A stretch of 15,828 nt of DNA. Source: Planctomycetaceae bacterium. Lineage in GTDB: Bacteria; Planctomycetota; Phycisphaerae; SM23-33. Position numbers and translations under genes: made by a program. Shown here piece after piece: positions 1 to 8,095 of this stretch. The notes beneath the pieces are model-generated. The model saw nothing but the letters and a program-made list of their open reading frames with translations, was not told where the DNA came from and did no database searches. The stretch is from contig JAJFVE010000097.1 of NCBI GenBank assembly GCA_021371965.1, positions 1-15,828 on the forward strand, read 5' to 3'. Position 1 is the stretch's first letter. Each line of letters starts with the position of its first letter.

Positions 1-1
1 C

Positions 2-1540
2 GTAGAAGTGGTCAAGAATTGCACCATCGGCAAGGACAAGACCATCGCGCAGTTGATGAAGGACGGCTTCAAGGCCGTCGTCGTCGCGACGGGCCTGTCC
101 ACCAGCCGCATGCTCCCGCTGCCCGGGGCGAACAACCCGCGAGTCTTGCCCGTGCTGGATTTCCTGGCCGCCGCCGCCTTTGACCGCCCCGTCGACATCG
201 GCAAGAACGTCGTCGTCATCGGCGGAGGCAATGTGGCGATGGACGCCGCGCGCACGGCAGTACGGTACGGGGCCACCCAAGTCCGCTGCGTGATGCTCGA
301 GACGCACGAGGAAATGCCCGCGTTTTCTTGGGAGGCCCGCGAGGCCGAAGAAGAGGGCGTGGCATTCGTGCATCGCCGCGGACCGGTCGAGGTGGTGACC
401 GGCGGCGGCAAGATCACCGGTCTCAAGACCCGCGGCGTCACGCGGGTGTTCGACGAGCAGAAGCGGTTCGCCCCGGCGTATGACGATGCCGACGTGCAGA
501 CCCTTGAGTGCGACACGATCGTCTTTGCCATCGGCCAGGCGCCGGACTGGGGCTTTGCCCAAGGCAGCGGGCTCGATGTGGTCGACGGGCGGCGGCTGAC
601 GTTCAACCCCGCCACTCAGCAGACCAACGTCGAGGGCGTCTTCGCCTGCGGCGAGATCGTCACCAAGCCCGGCTCGGTAGTCGAAGCCTGCGCCTCGGGC
701 CAGCGCGCCGCCAAGGCCGTGGACATGTTCCTGTCCGGACGGCCGATCTCCATCGACGATGCTATCCCGCCGGCGATCGACAAGATCGACGCCGAGACGG
801 CGGCGCTGGTGAAGAAGGTCGCCCGCAACCCCGTGCCGACCGAAGAGCCCGATGTCCGCAACAGGGTCTGGACCGAGACCGATCATAATTATTCAGACGA
901 GGCGGCGCTGGCGGAAGCCCGCCGCTGCATGAGTTGCGGCGCCGGCGCGGAGGTGCTCGTCGACAAGTGCGTGGCGTGCCTGACGTGCCTGCGCGTCTGC
1001 CCGTTCGACATCCCGGTGGTGACGGACGTGGCCCGCATCAGCTCGGCCCTGTGCCAGGCCTGCGGCATGTGCATCGCCGAGTGCCCGGGCAACGCCATCA
1101 TCGCCCGCGGCTGGGATGTTAAGGCCCTGGTCGAACGCACAAAACTCGAATTGGCCGCCATCAAGGGCCCGCGGAAGATCGTCGCCTATGTCTGCGGGCA
1201 TCACAGCCCGGCAGCCGCCTGGGCTGGCACGCTCGAGGATGCGATCGCCGGCGTGGCGGAGATTTATCTGCCCAGCATGAGCCGTCTGTCAGCCGCCGAG
1301 ATGCTCCATGCCATCGAGAACGGCGCCGACGGCGTGATCGTTGTCTCATGCACCAGCGGGGCCGACCGCTACCCCGGCGCGACCGAGCGAGTTCACAAGC
1401 GCGCCGCCCAGGTGCAGCAGTTGCTCAAAGATATCGGAATGTCGACCGACAAAGTGCAGGTCGTCGACGCCGCCGACCAGGGCCGCGCCGCCATGCGAGA
1501 AGCCATGGCCGCCGCTGCGGACAAGATACAGCAGTTGTGA
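2..1540 (+). CDS. NAD(P)-linked flavoprotein with two [4Fe-4S] motifs and a degenerate MvhD-like tail (5' partial)
   Basis: The frame is open to the left edge, so the N-terminus and first FAD-binding fold lie outside the window; the GTG at 8 is probably internal. Counting from that codon, a GltD-type NAD(P)-binding fold is visible (VVVIGGGNVAMDAA, residues 68-81), then the family motif EEMPAFSWEAREAEEEGV and a FAD-contacting GVFACGEI segment (210-217). C307/C310 follow, then two ferredoxin clusters (C321, C324, C327, C331 and C349, C352, C355, C359). Residues 390-500 resemble the hydrogenase iron-sulfur (MvhD/FrhD) domain, but only C396 and C448 remain of its cysteines, so that cluster is probably lost. 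The family passes electrons between NAD(P)H, flavin and Fe-S carriers. Being upstream of metV-metF, it is inferred to be the electron-input subunit of a MetFV complex. The stop codon lies inside the heptamer repeat at 1534. Exact partner and nucleotide preference are unknown. Confidence 0.85.
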   Translation, partial: VEVVKNCTIGKDKTIAQLMKDGFKAVVVATGLSTSRMLPLPGANNPRVLPVLDFLAAAAFDRPVDIGKNVVVIGGGNVAMDAARTAVRYGATQVRCVMLETHEEMPAFSWEAREAEEEGVAFVHRRGPVEVVTGGGKITGLKTRGVTRVFDEQKRFAPAYDDADVQTLECDTIVFAIGQAPDWGFAQGSGLDVVDGRRLTFNPATQQTNVEGVFACGEIVTKPGSVVEACASGQRAAKAVDMFLSGRPISIDDAIPPAIDKIDAETAALVKKVARNPVPTEEPDVRNRVWTETDHNYSDEAALAEARRCMSCGAGAEVLVDKCVACLTCLRVCPFDIPVVTDVARISSALCQACGMCIAECPGNAIIARGWDVKALVERTKLELAAIKGPRKIVAYVCGHHSPAAAWAGTLEDAIAGVAEIYLPSMSRLSAAEMLHAIENGADGVIVVSCTSGADRYPGATERVHKRAAQVQQLLKDIGMSTDKVQVVDAADQGRAAMREAMAAAADKIQQL

Positions 1541-1638
1541 GTGGTGAGTTGTGTGTGGTGAGCAAGAACAGCAGGTTGTGATTGCTGAGTTATGCGTGGC
1601 GAGCAAAAACTCGCCACTCACCACTCACAACTCACAAC
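1534..1638. repeat. Foldback array of degenerate 7-bp units
   Basis: Three blocks of four 7-bp units are visible. Block 1 (1534-1561) reads GTTGTGA, GTGGTGA, GTTGTGT, GTGGTGA. Block 2 (1575-1602) reads GTTGTGA, TTGCTGA, GTTATGC, GTGGCGA. Block 3 (1611-1638) is in inverse orientation; its complement reads GTTGTGA, GTTGTGA, GTGGTGA, GTGGCGA. Blocks 2 and 3 can pair across an 8-base loop (1603-1610), with perfect end units and imperfect middle units. Blocks 1 and 2 are each followed by GCAARAAC, as if block 1 were a copy that lost its inverted arm. The element fills the gap between the flavoprotein gene and metV, and its first unit supplies the TGA stop of the former. Heptanucleotide STRR repeats are known from filamentous cyanobacteria; a relation to them is not shown. 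Confidence 0.85.
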
Positions 1639-1654
1639 TTTTCAGGAGCCAGAA

Positions 1655-2338
1655 ATGATCGTTGCTGAACGCAAACCGATGGACGAGATTCTCCAGATGC
1701 TCCTTCCGTACAAGAAGGTGCTCGTGCTGGGCTGCGGCGGGTGCGTCGCGGTCTGCCTCACCGGCGGCGAACGCCAGGCCGAAGTGCTGGCCACGCAGCT
1801 TCGCATGGCCGCCAAGGCCGCAGGCAAAGAGATGACCGTCGAGTTCGACTGCATCACCCGCCAGTGCGAGAAGGAATTCTTCGCCAACCTCAAAAAGCCC
1901 CTGGGCGACTACGATGCGGTGCTGTCGATCGCGTGCGGGGCGGGCATCCAGTACGCCGGCGAGCAGGCCCCGGCCACGCCCGTGCTGCCGGGCATGAACA
2001 CCACGTTCCTGGCCAGCAACGTCGGCAAAGGCATCTGGGAAGAATACTGCCGCGGGTGCGGCGACTGCATGCTCGGCTGGACCGGCGGCATCTGCCCCAT
2101 CGCCAAATGCTCCAAGAGCCTCGTCAACGGCACCTGCGGCGGGACCAACAAGGGCAAGTGCGAAGTGAAAGCCGACATGGACTGCGGCTGGCTGCTGATC
2201 TACAAGCGCCTCAATGAGCTGGGCAAACTGGGCGAGTACCGCACCCTGCGGGCAGCCCCGGATTATCGAAAAGACCGCGGCAACGGCGTGCGCCGGATGG
2301 TGCTGGCCGAGATGACCGACGACCAGGAGAGCAAGTAA
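1655..2338 (+). CDS. metV: MetV, Fe-S/cysteine-rich subunit of methylenetetrahydrofolate reductase
   Basis: This is the MTHFR C-terminal-domain family protein (MetV) that partners MetF in acetogens and other anaerobes, where it carries Fe-S clusters and links MetF to its electron donor. The 227-residue protein has an N-terminal LGCGGCVAVCLTGGE motif (residues 25-39; C27, C30, C34), then C66, C71, C94, and the diagnostic C-terminal region WEEYCRGCGDCMLGWTGG followed by C147, C152, C161, C169 and DCGW (C177). There are fourteen cysteines in all. The start at 1655 is chosen because AGGAG sits at 1644-1648, six bases upstream, and the family motif follows closely. An in-frame ATG at 1592 would translate the repeat and is rejected. 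The stop TAA overlaps the metF start by one base (TAATG), indicating translational coupling. Confidence 0.93.
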   Translation: MIVAERKPMDEILQMLLPYKKVLVLGCGGCVAVCLTGGERQAEVLATQLRMAAKAAGKEMTVEFDCITRQCEKEFFANLKKPLGDYDAVLSIACGAGIQYAGEQAPATPVLPGMNTTFLASNVGKGIWEEYCRGCGDCMLGWTGGICPIAKCSKSLVNGTCGGTNKGKCEVKADMDCGWLLIYKRLNELGKLGEYRTLRAAPDYRKDRGNGVRRMVLAEMTDDQESK

Positions 2339-3252
2339 TGAGCGCACCCGTGAGTAAGTTCCAGGCCGACCTGCTGGCAGGCAAGTTCGTTTTCACCGGC
2401 GAGATCGGCCCGCCCAAGGGCGTCAACATCGAGCCGGTCATCCATGAGGCCGTCGAGTATCTCCACAGCGGCATCGTGTCGGCGGTGAACGTCACAGACA
2501 ACCAGACAGCCGTCATGCGCGCCAGCTCAGTGGCCGGCGCCAAGCTGCTGCTTGAAAAAGGCATCGAGCCGGTGCTGCAGATGGTCACGCGCGACCGCAA
2601 CCGCATCTCGCTCCTGTCGGACGTGCTGGGCGCCTACACCCTGGGCGTGCGGAACGTGTTGGTCCTCACCGGCGACCACGTCACCATGGGCGACCACCCG
2701 CAGTCCAAGCCCGTCTATGACCTCGACTCGGTCGGCATGCTGATGGCCATGAGCAAGCTCGAGGCCGGCACCGACCTGGGCAAGGACATGAAGGGCAACG
2801 ACAACAAGCTCGACGGCGTGCCGACGTTCTTCAAGGGCTGCTGCGTCACGCCCTGCGCCGACGAGGTCGAGCCGCAGATCATCAAGCTCGAGAAGAAAGT
2901 CGAAGCCGGCGCGCAGTTCGTCCAGACGCAGGCGGTGTACGAGCCGGCGGCCTTCGAGAAGTTCATGAAGAAGATCCAGCACATCAAGGTTCCCGTGCTG
3001 GTGGGCATCGTGATGCTCAAGAACGCGGGCATGGGCAAGTACATGAACAAGTCCGTCCCGGGCGTGGTGGTGCCGGACTGGATCATCCAGAAGCTCACCG
3101 ACTGCGCCAAGGAAGACCGCGAGAAGGTCTCGATCGAAATCTGCGCCCAGCTCGTGCGCGAGATGAAGGGCATGTGCCAGGGCACGCACTTCATGACGCT
3201 GGGATGGGACCACTGCGTCCCGGCGATCATCCAGCAGGCGGGACTGGCGTAG
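2338..3252 (+). CDS. metF: Methylenetetrahydrofolate reductase, flavoprotein subunit MetF
   Basis: It reduces 5,10-methylene-H4folate to 5-methyl-H4folate with FAD, feeding methionine synthesis or the methyl branch of the Wood-Ljungdahl pathway. The 304 residues span the usual TIM-barrel length. Visible family motifs are FTGEIGPPKG near the N-terminus (E22 in the position of the conserved catalytic Glu), VNVTDN (51-55), the stretch LGVRNVLVLTGDH ending in MGDHP (about 102-121), KPVYDLDSV and FVQTQAVY. AGGAGA at 2325-2330 is the ribosome binding site and the ATG overlaps the metV stop, so the two subunits are probably made in equal amounts. The MetV partner marks this as the MetFV type rather than the NADH-only E. 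coli type. It converges on asd with 5 bases between stops and no terminator visible in the gap. Confidence 0.95.
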   Translation: MSAPVSKFQADLLAGKFVFTGEIGPPKGVNIEPVIHEAVEYLHSGIVSAVNVTDNQTAVMRASSVAGAKLLLEKGIEPVLQMVTRDRNRISLLSDVLGAYTLGVRNVLVLTGDHVTMGDHPQSKPVYDLDSVGMLMAMSKLEAGTDLGKDMKGNDNKLDGVPTFFKGCCVTPCADEVEPQIIKLEKKVEAGAQFVQTQAVYEPAAFEKFMKKIQHIKVPVLVGIVMLKNAGMGKYMNKSVPGVVVPDWIIQKLTDCAKEDREKVSIEICAQLVREMKGMCQGTHFMTLGWDHCVPAIIQQAGLA

Positions 3253-3257
3253 GGTTT

Positions 3258-4271
<1,014 letters not shown>

Positions 4272-4320
4272 TCTTTCACCTCAAAATAGACGGTCCGCGG
4301 CGCCCTGCCGCGAGCTGAGC

Positions 4321-4349
4321 ATCGTAGCATAAACTTCCTCCGCCTCCAA
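4321..4349 (-). promoter_or_regulatory. Candidate sigma70-type promoter of asd
   Basis: On the minus strand TTGGAG (4344-4349), a 17-base spacer and TACGAT (4321-4326) lie 50 bases upstream of the asd start. Matches are 3/6 and 4/6 to the consensus, with ideal spacing. The predicted leader is about 43 bases and contains a GC-rich inverted sequence near 4300. This is a moderate candidate only. Confidence 0.35.
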
Positions 4350-4371
4350 TATCCCGCGCGGCAAGAAAGTG

Positions 4372-4436
4372 ATGCCTCCGTTACGGGTCGTGTCGTCCCT
4401 TGGGGACGACACGCGTATCCCCCGTAACTGAGGCAT
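4372..4436. repeat. 65-base palindromic element (long hairpin)
   Basis: Three stacked stems are present: ATGCCTC (4372-4378) with GAGGCAT (4430-4436), GTTACGGG (4380-4387) with CCCGTAAC (4421-4428), and CGTGTCGTCCC (4389-4399) with GGGACGACACG (4403-4413). The loop is TTG, and the unpaired bases are at 4379/4429, 4388 and 4414-4420. The ends are perfectly inverted, as in a small non-autonomous or REP-like palindrome. It has no T-tract on either strand, so it is not a standard terminator. It lies in the divergent gap 4272-4626 between asd and the secreted-protein gene. The rest of that gap (4437-4613) shows no convincing promoter, operator or gene. Confidence 0.75.
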
Positions 4437-4626
4437 TACGCAAGAAAAGACTCCCCCGATGCAATTTATCGCTTGACCGCCCGTTGAGCGAATATGACGA
4501 TGTTCGGCTTGCTTTCGAGCCGTCAAGACGATTTCCACGCACGAGCACCGGAGTCAGGACAGCGTTATGCACGCGGTGTCGCGGGCCCGCCTGCCCTGCT
4601 GCCGGTTTTACTGAAAGGGTAGCATC

Positions 4627-5007
4627 GTGAAGAAGACTGCGATTCTGTTGCTGACTGCGGCGATCCTGGTTGCCTTCTGCGCCACCGACGTCATGGCCAA
4701 ACCCAAAAAGGGCGGCAAGAAGAAAAAGGGCGGCAATGAAGCCGCCGTGGCTGAGGTCAAGACCCTGGCCGGCACCGTTACCGGCGTCGATGACAAGGGC
4801 GTTGTCACCGTCAAGGCCGACGACAAAGAAGTGAAAGTCGCCACCGATGACAAGACCGCCGTCACCGTCGACGGAAAGGAAGCCAAGGTTGCCGACATCA
4901 AGGCCGACATGACCGTCACCGTCACCCCCGCCGAAGGCACTGCCACGAAGATCGAAGCCGTCGCGGCCAAGGCCGAAGCAAAGCCCGCCGAGAAGGCCGC
5001 GGAGTAA
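4627..5007 (+). CDS. Small secreted Lys/Ala-rich protein, copy 1 of a tandem pair
   Basis: No named family is recognised. The 126-residue product has a Sec signal peptide (KK, then a hydrophobic stretch to residue 20 and an A-x-A-like end near VMA-K). A very basic KPKKGGKKKKGG segment follows, then a compact repetitive beta-rich domain of about 65 residues (AGTVTGVDDKGVVTVKADDKEV...) and an Ala/Lys/Glu-rich tail. The domain aligns end to end with that of the gene at 5134 (shared DKE, TDDKT/TDSKT, VDGKE/IDGKE, MTVTV/MPVTV, TATKI/TAVRI), so the two arose by duplication. The start is GTG, supported by AAAGGG at 4614-4619; no good ATG is available. A strong terminator follows at 5028. The domain looks like a small beta-barrel, but its role is unknown. 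Confidence 0.8.
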   Translation: MKKTAILLLTAAILVAFCATDVMAKPKKGGKKKKGGNEAAVAEVKTLAGTVTGVDDKGVVTVKADDKEVKVATDDKTAVTVDGKEAKVADIKADMTVTVTPAEGTATKIEAVAAKAEAKPAEKAAE

Positions 5008-5027
5008 GTTCAGGCTGATTAACAGTC

Positions 5028-5070
5028 AAAACCGCCGGCTGGGCATCCGCGCAGCTGGCGGTTTTCTTTT
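5028..5070 (+). terminator. Strong Rho-independent terminator
   Basis: AAAACCGCCGGCTG (5028-5041) pairs with CAGCTGGCGGTTTT (5052-5065) over 14 bp with one G-T pair, around a 10-base loop, and is followed by CTTTT. It ends the transcript of the secreted-protein gene at 4627 and separates it from the paralogue at 5134. Confidence 0.92.
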
Positions 5071-5133
5071 GCCAATTCCTCTAGCCCCTCTGCCGGCTAT
5101 GATTCTCTGGACACTCCAAGAGAGGGGAAACAC

Positions 5134-5454
5134 ATGAAGAACCACCTGCTTATCATGACAGCGGCCGCCATCGCCTTTTATGCCATCGCGGTCAATGCTC
5201 AAACCACCGCAGCGGCCGACACTACGGCTGACTATTCGGGCGTCATCATGAGAATCGATCCTGGCAACTCCGTCGTGATCAAGGTCAGCGATAAGGAAAT
5301 CAGCATTCCCACCGACAGCAAGACCGTCATTCTCATCGACGGGAAGGAAGGCCGCGCGATCAACCTGGCCAAGAATATGCCCGTAACGGTCAGGACCATC
5401 AACGGCACAGCCGTCCGCATCGTAGCCACCACCCCGCTGCGCCCCGTTGAATAA
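5134..5454 (+). CDS. Small secreted protein, copy 2 of a tandem pair
   Basis: The function is not recognised. The 106-residue product has a Sec signal peptide (hydrophobic residues about 5-20, cleavage likely after VNA). The mature domain (SGVIMRIDPGNSVVIKVSDKEISI onward) is homologous to that of the upstream gene. It lacks the Lys-rich linker and the Ala/Lys tail of copy 1, so the copies have diverged in charge: copy 1 is strongly charged, copy 2 is not. AGAGGGG at 5121-5127 supports the ATG. A terminator stands between the copies, so expression is probably independent. A 5-bp hairpin (5459-5472) without a T-tract lies in the short gap to the convergent znuB. Confidence 0.78.
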   Translation: MKNHLLIMTAAAIAFYAIAVNAQTTAAADTTADYSGVIMRIDPGNSVVIKVSDKEISIPTDSKTVILIDGKEGRAINLAKNMPVTVRTINGTAVRIVATTPLRPVE

Positions 5455-5474
5455 CCGATTCCGCGGACGGAAGA

Positions 5475-6332
5475 TCAACCTTTGCGCCAAAGGCGCGGCA
5501 GCATGCTGACGATGAACCAGACTGTCGCGCAGAGCACCACCGTAGCGCCAGTGGCGGTGCGGGCCCAGGGCTGGGCCGAGATCAGCAGGCCCGCGATGGC
5601 TGAGCTGACGGCGATCGCCAGGGCCCACCAGAACATGCCCCCGGCCGAGCGGGCAAAGTTGCGTCCCGCGGCCGCCGGCACGATCAGCATCGCCGTCACC
5701 AGGAAGACGCCGACCGTCCAGACGGAGAAGATCGCCACCACTGAAAGCAGTCCGGCGAAGATGTATTGGTAGATGCGCGAGCGGATGCGGTGCGCCGCCG
5801 CCAAGGCCGGGTTGAGGGCCACGTACAGCATGCGGTTGTATCCCACGGCCTCGAAGACCATCAGCACCAGCAACATCCCCGCCAGGGAGACGATCTCGGC
5901 GTCGGTAATCGTCAGGATGTCGCCGAAGAGGTATTTCTGAATGTCGCGGGACAGGCCCGGCTCGCGCTTGATAATCGCCAGGCCAAAGGCGATGGCGGCC
6001 GAGAAGAACACGCCGATCACCGCATCCATCGACAGCGTGGTCCGCCGCCCCACCGCCACGATCCCCAGCCCCACCAGCGCCGCAAAGCCCGCCATCGCCA
6101 GATGCGCGTCGAGGCTCAGGATCAGCCCCAGCGCGATGCCGGCAAAAGCCGAGTGGCTGATCGCGTCGGAGAAGAACGCCATGCGGAAGTTCACCACCTG
6201 AACGCCCAGCGACGCCGTCATCGGCGCCAGCAGCACCAGGGCGATCAGGGCCTGCTGCATGAACCGCTGCTGCATGCACTCCAGCGGCAGGGCCCTGCCC
6301 ACCAGGTCGTAGAGCCAGGACAGGTCAGGCAT
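5475..6332 (-). CDS. znuB: Zinc-type ABC transporter permease (ABC-3 family)
   Basis: Inner-membrane channel subunit of a metal-chelate ABC importer of the ZnuB/TroC/MntB family. The 285 residues are mostly hydrophobic, consistent with about eight membrane helices. The family motif SDAISHSAFAGIALG follows the first helices, and the protein ends in a short basic tail (RLWRKG). Its start overlaps the znuC end by 8 bases, showing translational coupling within znuA-znuC-znuB. Zinc rather than manganese is inferred from the ligand set of the binding protein. It converges with the secreted-protein gene at 5134, leaving 20 bases between them. Confidence 0.92.
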   Translation of the reverse strand: MPDLSWLYDLVGRALPLECMQQRFMQQALIALVLLAPMTASLGVQVVNFRMAFFSDAISHSAFAGIALGLILSLDAHLAMAGFAALVGLGIVAVGRRTTLSMDAVIGVFFSAAIAFGLAIIKREPGLSRDIQKYLFGDILTITDAEIVSLAGMLLVLMVFEAVGYNRMLYVALNPALAAAHRIRSRIYQYIFAGLLSVVAIFSVWTVGVFLVTAMLIVPAAAGRNFARSAGGMFWWALAIAVSSAIAGLLISAQPWARTATGATVVLCATVWFIVSMLPRLWRKG

Positions 6333-7095
6333 GATGATGCTCCTGGCAGCAGTCGCGGTGCAACAGGGCCAGGTTCGCCAGGCCCAGGTGGATCCCGAAC
6401 GTCGAGGCCAACACCTCCGGCGTCAGCGCCTCGAGCGTGGGCCCCTGCCCCGTCACGCGGCGGTTGAGGCAGATGACGTGCGAGGCGTGGGCTGTCACCA
6501 GCGACAGGTCGTGCGTGACCATGATCTGCGTGAAGCCCTTCTGGGCCCGTAGCGTCTCGAGCAATTCGCACAGGAGATTCTCGCCGGCAATATCCACGCC
6601 GCTGGAGGGCTCGTCCAGGATCAGGACCTGCGGGTCTTCGAGCATCGCCAGCGCCAGCAGCACGCGCTGCAGTTCCCCGCCCGACAAGGCCCCCACGCGC
6701 CGCCGCGACAGGTGCTCGGCCTTGACCTGCGCCAGCACCTCTGCCGCCCGCCGGCGATGCGCCACCCTGACGCCGAACCACAGCGGCAGGCGCTGACGCC
6801 CCATCGACAGCAGCTCCATCACCGTCAGCGGCATCGCCCGGTCGAAGTCCAGACGCTGCGGCACGTAGCCCAGGCGCACGGCGCTGGCCGCAGCCGGCTC
6901 GTCGCCGACGCGGATGCTCCCGGCGAAGGGCACCTGTCCCAGCAGCGCCAGCAGCAGCGTGGTCTTGCCCGCGCCGTTGGGCCCGATGATAGCCGTGGCG
7001 CTGCCGGCAGGAACCTCGGCCGTGATCGACTCGAGGATCGTCACGCCCGCCAGCGTCACGCTGACGGCGTCAAAAGTGATCGAAGGCGAAGGCAT
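6325..7095 (-). CDS. znuC: Zinc-type ABC transporter ATP-binding protein
   Basis: Cytoplasmic ATPase of the importer. The 256-residue protein has Walker A GPNGAGKTT (38-46), the Q-loop at YVPQ (77-80), signature LSGGELQ (137-143), Walker B VLILDEP (157-163) and the switch histidine in VTHD (H195). The C-terminus ends HRDCCQEHHHA, a cluster of four His and two Cys beyond the nucleotide-binding domain that could bind zinc. Similar His-rich tails occur on some ZnuC proteins. The gene starts 2 bases after the znuA stop and overlaps znuB, so the three form one transcription unit. Confidence 0.94.
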   Translation of the reverse strand: MPSPSITFDAVSVTLAGVTILESITAEVPAGSATAIIGPNGAGKTTLLLALLGQVPFAGSIRVGDEPAAASAVRLGYVPQRLDFDRAMPLTVMELLSMGRQRLPLWFGVRVAHRRRAAEVLAQVKAEHLSRRRVGALSGGELQRVLLALAMLEDPQVLILDEPSSGVDIAGENLLCELLETLRAQKGFTQIMVTHDLSLVTAHASHVICLNRRVTGQGPTLEALTPEVLASTFGIHLGLANLALLHRDCCQEHHHA

Positions 7096-7097
7096 CT

Positions 7098-8075
7098 TCA
7101 GGGTTTCTTCTCGCCGCCAAGCACCCGCTCGAGCGTCGCGAGGTTGGCCGACATAGTCGTTTCGTAATAGTCCAGCGGAGCATCGGTCGGGCCGCCGGCC
7201 ACCGGATCCAGCACCGCAACCGGCACAGCGGCCTCGCGTGCGATGGCCTGGGCAGCCCGAGCGGAATATTGCGGTTCGGTGAAGACGGCCGCCGCCCCGC
7301 TGCCACGAACGATCTTGATGATCTTGAGCATCTCCGCGGCCGAGGGCTCCTGCCCCGGCGCCTCCTCGACGACGGCAACGATCTTGAGCCCGCAGTCGCG
7401 CGCGAGGTAGTCGAACACGGCGTGCTCGGTCACGATATTCTTGCGCGGGAGCCCCTTCACCCTGTCGGCAAATCTTTCGCCCAAGGCCGCCAGACGATCC
7501 TCATACGCCCGCGCGTTTGAGGTAAAGAGCCCCGCTTCGGAAGGCGCCAACTCGCTCAGCGCAGAGGCGATGTTGGCCACGACCATGACTGCCATCTTCG
7601 GGCTGGCGAACAGGTGCGGATTGATTCCGCCATGTTCGTGATGGTGATGGGCGTCGGCCTGGTCTTCCGGCGAGCCCCCTTCTTCAGCGGTCATCTGCAG
7701 CAGTTCCGCCGGCGGTATGCTCTTGGACGTGTCGATGACCCGCACCTTTGGGCCGGCCTTGTTGAGCATGCCGGAAAGAAACTCTTCCATCCCCAGGCCG
7801 TTGATGATCAGGGCATCGCAGCCGGTGATGGCCTGCATGTCCTGTGGCGTCAGGACGTAGTCGTGCGGGCACCCCGCCGACCCCGCGGCCGCCATCTCCA
7901 GCAAGATCGTCTTGCTCCCGGCCGCCACGTTCCGCGCGAACAGATACGTGGGAAAGGTCGTGCACAGCACGCGAACCTTCCCGTCTGCCGTTCGCGTGGC
8001 GGGAGCGGGCTTTCGCTGGCACCCCGTCGCCGCCAGCAAGGTCGCCGCTACCGCAGCCAGAAGTATTGTTCTCAT
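7098..8075 (-). CDS. znuA: Zinc-binding lipoprotein of the ABC importer (cluster A-I)
   Basis: Periplasmic metal-capture protein of the ZnuA/TroA/PsaA family. The 325-residue protein has a lipoprotein signal with lipobox LAATGC (C19). The four expected metal ligands are H71 (GCPHDYVLTP), H154 (INPHLF), H218 (TEHAVFDYL) and D290 (VLDPVAGG). The third ligand is His rather than Glu, which in this family goes with zinc. A mobile His-rich loop, HHHHEH (143-148), lies between ligands one and two as in ZnuA. AGGAAGG (8083-8089) supports the start. It is first in the operon and is preceded by a promoter and an operator-like repeat. Confidence 0.94.
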   Translation of the reverse strand: MRTILLAAVAATLLAATGCQRKPAPATRTADGKVRVLCTTFPTYLFARNVAAGSKTILLEMAAAGSAGCPHDYVLTPQDMQAITGCDALIINGLGMEEFLSGMLNKAGPKVRVIDTSKSIPPAELLQMTAEEGGSPEDQADAHHHHEHGGINPHLFASPKMAVMVVANIASALSELAPSEAGLFTSNARAYEDRLAALGERFADRVKGLPRKNIVTEHAVFDYLARDCGLKIVAVVEEAPGQEPSAAEMLKIIKIVRGSGAAAVFTEPQYSARAAQAIAREAAVPVAVLDPVAGGPTDAPLDYYETTMSANLATLERVLGGEKKP

Positions 8076-8095
8076 GGGATCGCCTTCCTATGGGA

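Noticed and set aside
1534..1638. Possible CRISPR array
   Set aside because: The units are 7 bp, contiguous and partly inverted, with no unique spacers and no cas genes.
3253..3257. Bidirectional terminator between metF and asd
   Set aside because: Only 5 bases separate the stops and no hairpin with a T-tract is visible there.
4473..4501. TTGACC as a promoter for the secreted-protein gene at 4627
   Set aside because: The hexamer 17 bases downstream is GACGAT, a poor -10, and the TATGAC nearby is only 14 bases away; too weak to call.
5459..5472. Small TTCCG/CGGAA hairpin between the convergent gene ends as a terminator
   Set aside because: Only 5 bp and no T-tract on either strand.
5026..6279. 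Long minus-strand open frame of about 417 codons over znuB
   Set aside because: It is a shadow frame of the GC-rich permease gene: Arg/Gly/Ala-rich, no family motifs, running through the terminator and the gene at 5134.
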